This document shows, one piece after another, positions 1-5,815 of a stretch of 5,815 nucleotides of DNA (its first letter is position 1; every line of letters starts with the position of its first letter). Position numbers and translations under genes: made by a program. The notes under the pieces were generated by a model. It worked only from the letters and a program-made list of their open reading frames with translations, was not told the origin of the DNA and did no database searches. Source of the stretch: Bacteroidota bacterium (GTDB lineage: Bacteria > Bacteroidota > Bacteroidia > Bacteroidales > Prolixibacteraceae); the NCBI GenBank assembly GCA_030691295.1, contig JAUYEQ010000151.1, positions 1-5,815 on the forward strand, written 5' to 3'.

Positions 1-796
1 CCACTTTAATAACATCCACTCCGGCATAAACGCCAATACCCTGAATCAAATCCACTGCTGAGATGACGGCCGATTTTTCAATGCCAAACAACTCTTTCAA
101 AGTTGGCATTTGCGGTTTATAACCCGGCGACCATGGCCAAATACTGTTGGCAACTTCTTTTCCTGCCTCTTTACGTTTCCGGTTGACCGGATGATCGACC
201 AGCAATGCCTGAGAACGCAATATCAGATAATTCAGCAATTTTGAGGTTGCCTCTGCTTCTTCATTTTCAGGAGAGATCAGACACGGTCGAAATGGCTTTC
301 CGGGAACATCGTGAGGCGGAGTGCATTCTATATGTTTTATTCCGCCTTTGATTACCAGCAGGTGCCGGTACGAAACTCCCGGATAAAAACGGATCATTTC
401 ATTTCCAAGTTTTTTATCCAGGTATTCAATCAGCTCGTAAGCTTCGGTATTTGAGATATGTCCGGCTGAGTGATTTTTAATATTTTCATCTTCGATGGTA
501 AGCAGGTTACAACGAAGCGCCATGTCACCTTCTTCCAATTTTACACCAATACTGGCAGCTTCTAACACTCCCCTGCCCTCAAATACCTTGTGCACATCGT
601 AACCTAAAACCGACATGTTGGCAATTTCGCTTCCGGGGTGCATATCTTCCGGAACCGTTATCAACCGGCCTGTCCTGCCTCGTTTTGCCAAACTGTCTAT
701 CACCGGCTTTTCGGCCATCTGAAGCGGCGTTTTTCCTCCGTATTCAATCAAAGGCTCATCTGCCATTCCATCTCCCAACACTATAATGTACTTCAT
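1..796 (-). CDS. ApgM-type phosphoglycerate mutase homologue, probable alternative homoserine kinase (C-terminus missing)
   Basis: The reading frame starts at the ATG at 796-794 and stays open to the left edge, giving 265 residues of a family usually near 400, so the C-terminal third is missing. It belongs to the archaeal-type, cofactor-independent phosphoglycerate mutases of the alkaline phosphatase superfamily. Visible marks are the metal-binding GDGMADEP near residues 8-15, HPGSEIANMSVLGYD at 53-67 (Ser56 is the likely nucleophile by comparison with iPGM), GRGVLEAASIGV around 74-85, ALRCNLLT near 93-100, YPGVSYRHLLV around 138-148 and TPPHDVPGK at 159-167. The segment NSIWPWSPG, near 217-225, sits where the family has a conserved Trp-rich stretch. 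It begins four bases after the thrA stop, so the two are surely co-transcribed. A subgroup of this family, found beside thrA or thrC in genomes lacking the usual GHMP kinase, has been proposed to be homoserine kinase (TIGR02535). By context this is the better call; true phosphoglycerate mutase activity remains the alternative. The family is certain, the substrate is inferred. Confidence 0.85.
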   Translation of the reverse strand, partial: MKYIIVLGDGMADEPLIEYGGKTPLQMAEKPVIDSLAKRGRTGRLITVPEDMHPGSEIANMSVLGYDVHKVFEGRGVLEAASIGVKLEEGDMALRCNLLTIEDENIKNHSAGHISNTEAYELIEYLDKKLGNEMIRFYPGVSYRHLLVIKGGIKHIECTPPHDVPGKPFRPCLISPENEEAEATSKLLNYLILRSQALLVDHPVNRKRKEAGKEVANSIWPWSPGYKPQMPTLKELFGIEKSAVISAVDLIQGIGVYAGVDVIKV

Positions 797-800
797 ATTT

Positions 801-3230
801 TTAAATATTCGAAACCCTGATAATATCAGCAAATACTCCTGCGGCAGTTACTGCGGCGCCTGCTCCGTAACCCTTTATAATCATTGGGAATTTCTGGTAT
901 CGTTCAGTTGTAAACATCACCAGATTGTTCGATCCCTGAAGATCGGCAAACGGATGCCCTGCCGAAATTTCCTGAAGCCCACATTCTGCTTTGCCGTTTT
1001 CAAATTTGGCCACAAACCGCCAGAAACGTCCCTCAGCAGCCAGCTTTTTCCTGTTGGCTTCGAATTCAGCGTCAATTTCAGGAATACTTCTCCAGAAATC
1101 ATCCACACTTCCTTCGAAATATTTCTCCGGCACAAATGTGTTGATCTTTATATCTTTCATGTCGAACTGATAACCCGATTCGCGAACCAGGATCAGTAGT
1201 TTTCGCGCTACATCTACCCCGCTCAGGTCGATACGCGGATCAGGTTCAGCATATCCCTGGTCTTTGGCCATACGAATCGTCTGGCTAAGCGAAACCTTCT
1301 CGCTGATAGTGTTGAAAATAAAGTTGAGTGTTCCTGATAGTACGGCTTCAATTTTAAGAATGGTATCGCCAGAATTTACCAGGTCGTTAAGGGTGGTAAT
1401 AATCGGCAAACCAGCACCAACATTGGTTTCGAACAAAAATTTGACTCCTTTGCGTTTTGCAGTTTTTTTCAGGAGCGAATAGTTTTCGTAGGCTGAAGAG
1501 GCTGCAACTTTATTGGCTGTCACAATCGAAACGTTGGCATTCAGCAATTCTGCATACAATCCGGCAGCCTGATCGCTGGCAGTACAATCCACAAAAATTG
1601 AATTGTACATGTTTAGCGATATTATTTCATTTTTAAACTGTTCCAGACTCGATTCATGTCCCTCTGTCATCATTTTTTCGCGGAAAGTGGTGATGTCCAT
1701 TCCTTCACGGTCGAACAACATTTTTTTTGAGTTAGCAACTCCGGCCAGTTTTATCTTGAGATGTTTCTCTTTCAACAATTTGGGTTGCTGAAGTTTGATT
1801 TGATCCAACAGATTTCCACCCACCAAACCAATACCCAAAAGGAAAACATTCAGTTCAACGTTTTCGGAAAGGAAAAACGATTCATGCACTACATTCAGCG
1901 TTTTGCGCAAATCAGACACTTTCACCACCCACGAAATGTTCAATTCGGAAGCGCCCTGAGCAATGGCAATAATGTTGATCCCGTTTTTGCCGATGGTGTT
2001 GAACAGCTTTCCGGCCACACCGGTAGCGTGTTTCATATTCTCGCCCACGATTGCCACAATCGCCAGATTTTCCTCGATGGTAATCTTATTGATCTGATCG
2101 AGCTGGATTTCGCGTTCAAACTCCAGCCTGATAGCCGATTCTGCTTTCACCGAACTTGCGGAGTCGATGGCAAAACTGATTGAATTTTCAGACGAAGCCT
2201 GAGAAATGAGGACTACATTGATATTCTGACGGGCCAATGCTCCGAATAGCCGGGCTGAAATACCTGTAACACCAACCATTCCCAAACCCTGAATAGTGAT
2301 GAGCGTAATATTTGATATGGACGAAATGCCTTTGATGGGCAAATCTTTTCCGTTAAGTTTACTTTTTGTAATCAATGTTCCTTCGGCTTGCGGATCCATC
2401 GTATTTTTAATCCTGACCGGAATACCTTTCTGATAAACAGGTAAAATGGTAGGGGGATAAATTACTTTTGCACCAAAATGCGAAAGCTCCATCGCTTCAG
2501 AATAACTAAGCGTTTTGATTGTGTATGCTTTGCTTATCACGCGCGGATCAGCGGTCATAAAACCGTTTACATCGGTCCATATTTCGAGTGAAGAAACATC
2601 CATCGCCGCAGCCAGAATGGCTCCGGTATAATCGGAACCACCACGACCCAAAGTGGTATATTCGCCTGCTTCGTTGCTGGCAATAAAACCGGGAACGATA
2701 GCAATTCCTGAAAATGAACTGAAAGCTGTTTGAATCAATTGATTGGTCACAGTAAAATTGACAATGGCTTTCCCAAAATCGCTGTTTGTCTGAATCAATT
2801 TGCAGGCATCGAACCAAGCAGCTTTAGGAATGTATTCTGAAATAATAAGCGAAGACAAACGTTCGCCAAAACCGCCGATTTTATCAAGTGTTTTGGGTGT
2901 AAGCTCACCTATGAGCGAAACGCCTTGAACAATGCGTCCAAATTCATTGAGTAAAACCTGAACTTTTTCCTTTACTTCAGTTCGTTTTTCACCATCAAAA
3001 AGCTTGTCAATGGTTTCGAAGTGGCGCGTGTTGATTTCCGTTAATTCAGCCTGAAAGTAGCCGGTTCCAATCGCAGCCATTTTTGCTGCACTCAAAATCT
3101 TGTCGGTAATTCCACCCAATGCCGAGACTACAACGATCACATCATCGTCCTGACCCAACAGGATATCCTTCACCATTTGAATATTTTCAGCGCTTCCGAC
3201 AGAAGTACCTCCAAATTTTAAAACCTTCAT
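801..3230 (-). CDS. thrA: Bifunctional aspartokinase / homoserine dehydrogenase
   Basis: This 809-residue cytoplasmic enzyme carries the first and third steps of the route from aspartate to homoserine, which feeds threonine and methionine synthesis. Length fits the fused ThrA type (E. coli 820). The kinase domain (about 1-290) shows KFGGTSV at 5-11, GFGERLSSL at 120-128, TTLGRGGSDYTG at 192-203, WTDVNGFMTADPR at 218-230 and FGAKVIYPPTI at 252-262. Two ACT regulatory repeats follow at roughly 315-380 and 395-445, with matching SQASSE (343-348) and AQGASE (424-429) motifs. The dehydrogenase domain has the NAD(P)-binding GIGLVGG at 466-472, TANK at 571-574, NVGAGLPI at 603-610 and the signature GYAEPDPRIDLSGVDVARK at 659-677. 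There Glu662, Asp668, Asp673 and Lys677 keep the spacing of the catalytic residues of yeast homoserine dehydrogenase (208, 214, 219, 223). Both halves therefore look active. Threonine feedback through the ACT repeats is expected from the family. The ATG at 3230 directly precedes the conserved N-terminus, so the start is secure. Confidence 0.97.
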   Translation of the reverse strand: MKVLKFGGTSVGSAENIQMVKDILLGQDDDVIVVVSALGGITDKILSAAKMAAIGTGYFQAELTEINTRHFETIDKLFDGEKRTEVKEKVQVLLNEFGRIVQGVSLIGELTPKTLDKIGGFGERLSSLIISEYIPKAAWFDACKLIQTNSDFGKAIVNFTVTNQLIQTAFSSFSGIAIVPGFIASNEAGEYTTLGRGGSDYTGAILAAAMDVSSLEIWTDVNGFMTADPRVISKAYTIKTLSYSEAMELSHFGAKVIYPPTILPVYQKGIPVRIKNTMDPQAEGTLITKSKLNGKDLPIKGISSISNITLITIQGLGMVGVTGISARLFGALARQNINVVLISQASSENSISFAIDSASSVKAESAIRLEFEREIQLDQINKITIEENLAIVAIVGENMKHATGVAGKLFNTIGKNGINIIAIAQGASELNISWVVKVSDLRKTLNVVHESFFLSENVELNVFLLGIGLVGGNLLDQIKLQQPKLLKEKHLKIKLAGVANSKKMLFDREGMDITTFREKMMTEGHESSLEQFKNEIISLNMYNSIFVDCTASDQAAGLYAELLNANVSIVTANKVAASSAYENYSLLKKTAKRKGVKFLFETNVGAGLPIITTLNDLVNSGDTILKIEAVLSGTLNFIFNTISEKVSLSQTIRMAKDQGYAEPDPRIDLSGVDVARKLLILVRESGYQFDMKDIKINTFVPEKYFEGSVDDFWRSIPEIDAEFEANRKKLAAEGRFWRFVAKFENGKAECGLQEISAGHPFADLQGSNNLVMFTTERYQKFPMIIKGYGAGAAVTAAGVFADIIRVSNI

Positions 3231-3297
3231 AACCTAATTTATTAACGGAAACCTTATAATTTACAAGCAAACAAGGCTCCCCAATTGTGAATCATTA

Positions 3298-3330
3298 CAA
3301 ATAAACCTCGAATTTCGACAATATGCCAGA
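3298..3330 (-). promoter_or_regulatory. Candidate thrA promoter (Bacteroidota type)
   Basis: Read on the minus strand, TTTATTTG (3305-3298) matches the Bacteroidota -7 consensus TAnnTTTG at all but one base. A TCTG (3330-3327) lies 21 bases upstream, where TTTG is expected. Transcription would start near 3291 and leave an untranslated leader of about 60 bases before thrA. It lies downstream of the recA terminator, which fits thrA having its own promoter. The elements are short and imperfect, so this is a tentative call. Confidence 0.4.
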
Positions 3331-3338
3331 ATTCGGGG
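3306..3338. repeat. Inverted repeat overlapping the thrA promoter spacer
   Basis: The arm CCTCGAATT (3306-3314) faces AATTCGGGG (3330-3338) across a 15-base gap. Eight of nine positions are complementary; the ninth is a T-G pair on the plus strand and a C-A mismatch on the minus strand. The left arm lies in the spacer of the candidate thrA promoter and the right arm touches its -33 element, so it could be an operator. Alternatively, as minus-strand RNA it forms a weak hairpin followed by TTTATTT, which could be a back-up terminator for recA. Neither role is shown. Confidence 0.4.
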
Positions 3339-3353
3339 TAAAAGATAACACAT

Positions 3354-3392
3354 AAAAAAAGCCGGATGAAACAGCACAGCTATCACATCCGG
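3354..3392 (-). terminator. Rho-independent terminator of bcp-recA
   Basis: CCGGATG (3362-3368) and CATCCGG (3386-3392) form a perfect 7-bp stem around a 17-base loop, which itself contains a small AGC/GCT stem. In the leftward direction the stem is followed, after a single C, by seven T residues (3360-3354). It begins 25 bases after the recA stop codon. The run of T lies only on this side, so the terminator works for leftward transcription and separates recA from thrA. Confidence 0.85.
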
Positions 3393-3417
3393 ACATTACT
3401 GTATTTTTAATCTTTAT

Positions 3418-4443
3418 TTAATTTACCGTTGATGCTGTGGTAATGGTCTCCAATATTTTTGCTTCCAGCTCCTGAGCCAATTCAGGATTGTCTCGAAGAA
3501 TGTTTTTGACCCCTTCGCGTCCCTGTCCAAGTTTTGTTTCGCCGTAGCTGAACCATGATCCCGCCTTTTTAATGATATTTAGTTCAACTCCCAAATCAAC
3601 GATTTCGCCGGTTTTTGAAATTCCTTCGCCATACATAATGTCGAATTCGGCTTTTTTAAACGGTGGAGCAACTTTATTTTTCACCACTTTCACACGTGTA
3701 TGGTTTCCCTGTGCATCTTCACCATCTTTTATCTGACCAATGCGCCGGATATCCAAACGTACAGAAGCATAAAATTTCAGCGCATTTCCACCGGTTGTAG
3801 TTTCAGGATTACCGAACATTACGCCTATTTTTTCGCGTAGCTGGTTGATGAAAATGACACATGTTTTGGTTTTACTGATATTTCCGGTGAGTTTGCGCAA
3901 CGCCTGCGACATCAAACGTGCATGAAGACCCATCTTTGAGTCGCCCATTTCGCCTTCAATTTCGGCTTTTGGGGTCAATGCTGCAACAGAGTCGATTACG
4001 ATGATATCGACGGCACCCGAACGAATCAGGTTGTCAGCAATTTCGAGGGCCTGTTCACCATTATCCGGTTGAGAAATCAACAATTCGTTGATATTGACAC
4101 CCAGTTTGGTTGCGTAGCCCGGATCGAAAGCATGTTCAGCATCAATAACGGCTGCAATTCCACCGGCTTTCTGAGCTTCGGCAATTGCATGTATTGCAAG
4201 CGTGGTTTTACCCGATGATTCAGGTCCGTAAATTTCGATTATCCTGCCTTTTGGATAACCACCAACACCCATTGCGATGTCCAAACCAATTGATCCTGAT
4301 GAAATTGACGGAACATCTTCGACCGCACGGTCACCTAATTTCATAATCGAGCCTTTGCCGTAGCTTTTCTCGATTTTATCCATCGTCAGTTGCAGTGCCT
4401 TGAGCTTTTCCTTATTCTGATTGCTTTTTTCTTCGTTTGCCAT
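3418..4443 (-). CDS. recA: Recombinase RecA
   Basis: The 341-residue product is the ATP-dependent strand-exchange protein of homologous recombination and SOS co-protease activation. It forms filaments on single-stranded DNA in the cytoplasm. Visible landmarks are the Walker A motif GPESSGKT at 73-80, DAEHAFDP at 101-108 with the catalytic Glu103, the Walker B strand [11 protein letters not shown] ending near 156 with Asp151, DNA-binding loop 1 around [18 protein letters not shown] (163-180), loop 2 [21 protein letters not shown] (199-219), and [16 protein letters not shown] at 252-267. All key residues are present and no intein interrupts it. It is slightly shorter than E. coli RecA (353) because the acidic C-terminal tail is nearly absent; the protein ends TTASTVN. 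The start at 4443 lies one base after the bcp stop, so recA is very likely expressed from the bcp promoter. I see no Shine-Dalgarno sequence and no SOS box that I recognise upstream of recA or bcp. Confidence 0.99.
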   Translation of the reverse strand: MANEEKSNQNKEKLKALQLTMDKIEKSYGKGSIMKLGDRAVEDVPSISSGSIGLDIAMGVGGYPKGRIIEIYGPESSGKTTLAIHAIAEAQKAGGIAAVIDAEHAFDPGYATKLGVNINELLISQPDNGEQALEIADNLIRSGAVDIIVIDSVAALTPKAEIEGEMGDSKMGLHARLMSQALRKLTGNISKTKTCVIFINQLREKIGVMFGNPETTTGGNALKFYASVRLDIRRIGQIKDGEDAQGNHTRVKVVKNKVAPPFKKAEFDIMYGEGISKTGEIVDLGVELNIIKKAGSWFSYGETKLGQGREGVKNILRDNPELAQELEAKILETITTASTVN

Positions 4444-4444
4444 T

Positions 4445-4912
4445 TTATTTTATATCTAATACTTTGGTTAATTGATCGGTATGATTTTTTGTATCTACTT
4501 TGTCGAATATTTCTTCAATAATTCCGTCTTCGCTGATCACAAAAGTGGTGCGCACAACGCCCATGTATTTTTTGCCGTACATGCTTTTTTCAGCCCAAAC
4601 CCCGTATGCCTGCAAAATTTCCTTTTCCGTATCAGCAATCAAATTAAATCCGAACTGAAATTTATCTGCAAACTTTTTATGCGATGCAACACTATCGGGG
4701 CTAACTCCTATTACCTCGTAACCTTTTGAAAGCCAATTGTGGTAATTATCATTTAGATTACACGATTCGGCGGTACATCCCGGAGTATTGTCTTTGGGAT
4801 AAAAATAAAGAATTACTTTTTTCCCCCTGAATGCCCCCAAAGAAATCGGCTCGCCTGATTGGTTCAGGCCTGCAAATCCAGGAGCTTTGACACCCTTAAT
4901 TAACGTAGTCAT
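4445..4912 (-). CDS. bcp: Thioredoxin-dependent thiol peroxidase (BCP/PrxQ peroxiredoxin)
   Basis: The 155-residue protein is a peroxiredoxin of the BCP/PrxQ class, which reduces hydrogen peroxide and organic hydroperoxides with electrons from thioredoxin in the cytoplasm. Length is normal for the family. The thioredoxin-like fold begins with [18 protein letters not shown]. The active site is [15 protein letters not shown], with Thr43, Pro44, peroxidatic Cys46 and resolving Cys51 five residues later, the spacing of the intramolecular-disulfide type (E. coli Cys45/Cys50). The conserved Arg121 lies in GVVRTTFVI. The ATG at 4912-4910 directly precedes the family's N-terminus, and a good promoter element ends 22 bases upstream of it. 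One base separates its stop from the recA start, so a peroxide-defence enzyme and the central DNA-repair recombinase share one transcript. No transmembrane segment or signal peptide is seen. Confidence 0.96.
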   Translation of the reverse strand: MTTLIKGVKAPGFAGLNQSGEPISLGAFRGKKVILYFYPKDNTPGCTAESCNLNDNYHNWLSKGYEVIGVSPDSVASHKKFADKFQFGFNLIADTEKEILQAYGVWAEKSMYGKKYMGVVRTTFVISEDGIIEEIFDKVDTKNHTDQLTKVLDIK

Positions 4913-4934
4913 TATTGAATGTTTTTAAGATAGG

Positions 4935-4966
4935 CAAATATACTTGAAAAATTGATATTAAGCAGC
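4935..4966 (-). promoter_or_regulatory. Probable bcp-recA promoter (Bacteroidota type)
   Basis: On the minus strand TATATTTG (4942-4935) is an exact match to the Bacteroidota -7 consensus TAnnTTTG. Twenty bases upstream lies GCTG (4966-4963), a weak match to the -33 element. Transcription would begin near 4929, giving a leader of about 17 bases before the bcp ATG. The consensus is known for this phylum; use of this copy is inferred from its position. Confidence 0.6.
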
Positions 4967-4991
4967 CACGTTAATCCTTTGTTCATAAAAT

Positions 4992-5004
4992 AAACTATCA
5001 GTTT
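4992..5004. repeat. Short perfect palindrome in the divergent promoter region
   Basis: AAACT and AGTTT flank a 3-base centre (ATC), giving a 13-base dyad in the middle of the 152-base region between bcp and the divergent plus-strand gene. It lies about 60 bases upstream of the likely bcp start site and about 28 bases upstream of the candidate rightward -7 element. It could be a regulator site serving either gene, but such a short AT-rich dyad also occurs by chance. Confidence 0.3.
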
Positions 5005-5031
5005 TATGCATCGCTCATGGTACATTTTTTG

Positions 5032-5039
5032 TAATTTTA
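5032..5039 (+). promoter_or_regulatory. Possible -7 promoter element of the secreted-protein gene
   Basis: TAATTTTA matches the Bacteroidota TAnnTTTG consensus except at its last base, and lies 25 bases before the ATG at 5065. No convincing -33 TTTG is found at the usual 19-21 base spacing. It is the best candidate in the interval but weak, since such strings are common in AT-rich DNA. Confidence 0.3.
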
Positions 5040-5053
5040 GACCCGAATCAATC

Positions 5054-5058
5054 AGGAA
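5054..5058 (+). promoter_or_regulatory. Shine-Dalgarno-like AGGAA before the 5065 start
   Basis: AGGAA lies six bases upstream of the ATG at 5065, an ideal spacing. The other complete starts in the window lack such a site, as is usual in Bacteroidota. With the in-frame TAG at 5038-5040, it supports 5065 as the start. The motif is short and may be fortuitous. Confidence 0.4.
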
Positions 5059-5064
5059 CTAAAT

Positions 5065-5815
5065 ATGTTAATTTCATTAAAACAAAGCATAAAAACAATC
5101 TCTGTTCTACTAATGTTTATGGCTGGCGGCACATTGCTGCAAGCTAAAACTATACTTTCACCTGACAATCGGCCAGAACCTGTGAAGAAACCTTTAAGCG
5201 TTAGCGGATTAAACAATTACATACAAACAAATCGCTACTACAATACTTTTGAAGATACTATTACAAATGAGAAAAGTGACACCATTAAAGTAGTTACCTT
5301 ACAGAAAGAGGAATTCAAAATCCCGGATCGGCTGGCAAAAACACAGATCAATTTCCGGATCAATTCATCGGTCAGCTATCTGAACTTTGATCATTTCATG
5401 AAAAATGAAGCAAAAAAAATGTTTTATCAGGCCTGGATTAAGGAAAATGAACTCCGCAGACTTTCGATTGAAACCGATAGTTTACGAAAAGCTTATTCGG
5501 ATGCAGCTTCATGGCAAAGGGAAGAAATTGCAACGCTGATTTTAAGCGCTGAAGAAAAATCGACCAACCTAAGTCAGGATATTCCGGCGCTGTTCGAAAG
5601 AGCAAGAGAAATAGAAGACCAATACTGGCAATCGGCAACTGCTGTTGAAATGGATGCTTTTCAGGAAAAAATACAGCTATATAAAGACAGTATCCTTCAA
5701 ATTTCAGAAATAAAAAAAGCACAGGGAGCAACAGTTTCTGATACCATTGTCTTCTACCAGACAGCACCGCAAAAAATTGAAAATAAAACTGAAGCAACAG
5801 GCGGAGTCCTCTATA
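5065..5815 (+). CDS. Secreted helix-rich protein of unknown function (C-terminus missing)
   Basis: The frame is open from the ATG at 5065 to the right edge (250 codons, no stop), so the C-terminus lies outside. An in-frame TAG at 5038-5040 and no earlier ATG fix the start. Residues 1-27 form a clear signal peptide: Lys6 and Lys10, a hydrophobic core from about 12 to 25, and likely cleavage after LLQA. There is no lipobox cysteine, so the product should be periplasmic or exported, not a lipoprotein. A linker to about residue 80 is rich in Pro, Asn, Thr and Tyr. From about 108 to 220 the sequence is rich in Glu, Lys, Ala and Leu and should be helical, perhaps coiled-coil, with stretches such as KENELRRLSIETDSLRKAY and FQEKIQLYKDSILQISE. 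A Thr/Gln/Lys-rich linker ends in EATGGVLY at the edge, which could lead into a further domain; a SPOR-type domain is only a guess. No homologue is recognised. The gene is divergent from bcp and probably unrelated to it in function. Confidence 0.8.
   Translation, partial: MLISLKQSIKTISVLLMFMAGGTLLQAKTILSPDNRPEPVKKPLSVSGLNNYIQTNRYYNTFEDTITNEKSDTIKVVTLQKEEFKIPDRLAKTQINFRINSSVSYLNFDHFMKNEAKKMFYQAWIKENELRRLSIETDSLRKAYSDAASWQREEIATLILSAEEKSTNLSQDIPALFERAREIEDQYWQSATAVEMDAFQEKIQLYKDSILQISEIKKAQGATVSDTIVFYQTAPQKIENKTEATGGVLY

Noticed and set aside
786..1199. Plus-strand ORF of 137 codons
   Set aside because: It runs antisense to the conserved dehydrogenase end of thrA and the composition shows no recognisable domain.
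1761..2183. Plus-strand ORF of 140 codons
   Set aside because: It is antisense to the ACT and early dehydrogenase regions of thrA, which are clearly coding on the other strand.
3261..3353. Thirty-codon minus-strand ORF upstream of thrA as an attenuator leader peptide
   Set aside because: It has no threonine codons and only scattered isoleucines, starts inside the T-tract edge of the recA terminator, and lies largely upstream of or across the candidate thrA promoter, so it would not be in the thrA transcript.
4472..4729. Plus-strand ORF of 85 codons with many Phe residues
   Set aside because: It is antisense to bcp; the Phe-rich composition mirrors Glu and Lys codons of the real gene.
5438..5797. 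Minus-strand ORF of 119 codons rich in Phe and Leu
   Set aside because: It lies wholly antisense to the plus-strand gene with a signal peptide. Its Phe/Leu richness is what antisense of Glu, Lys and Gln codons gives.
1..5815. Defence system, mobile element, CRISPR array or RNA gene
   Set aside because: All but the rightmost gene are conserved housekeeping genes. I saw no direct repeat arrays, transposase or integrase motifs, tRNA-like cloverleaf or riboswitch-like structure in the two short intergenic regions.

Overview
The window looks like ordinary chromosomal DNA of a member of the Bacteroidota. Pointers are the fusion-type thrA followed by a phosphoglycerate-mutase-like gene, AT-rich start regions mostly without Shine-Dalgarno sequences, and a promoter element matching the phylum's TAnnTTTG consensus. 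Placement below phylum, for example Bacteroidales or Marinilabiliales, is only a guess. There is no sign of mobile DNA, CRISPR arrays, RNA genes or a recent island.

Layout from left to right. Bases 1-796 (minus strand) hold the first 265 codons of an archaeal-type (ApgM-like) phosphoglycerate mutase homologue, which runs off the left edge. Four bases upstream of it lies thrA (801-3230, minus), a fused aspartokinase/homoserine dehydrogenase. Bases 3231-3417 are noncoding and hold a candidate thrA promoter, an inverted repeat and the recA terminator. recA (3418-4443, minus) follows. bcp (4445-4912, minus), a thiol peroxidase, lies one base upstream of recA. Bases 4913-5064 are a divergent promoter region. 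From 5065 to the right edge a plus-strand gene encodes a secreted, helix-rich protein that I do not recognise; it is cut by the window end.

There are two leftward transcription units. bcp-recA probably starts at the promoter just upstream of bcp and ends at the hairpin at 3354-3392. thrA plus the ApgM-like gene then starts from its own promoter. ThrA catalyses the first and third steps from aspartate to homoserine. Its neighbour is best explained as the non-homologous homoserine kinase proposed for genomes like this one, so the unit would carry the aspartate-to-threonine pathway, perhaps with thrC just outside the window.

I found no convincing undescribed system. The points most worth a second look are the ApgM-like putative homoserine kinase, the tight bcp-recA coupling, the inverted repeats in the two promoter regions, and the unrecognised secreted protein.
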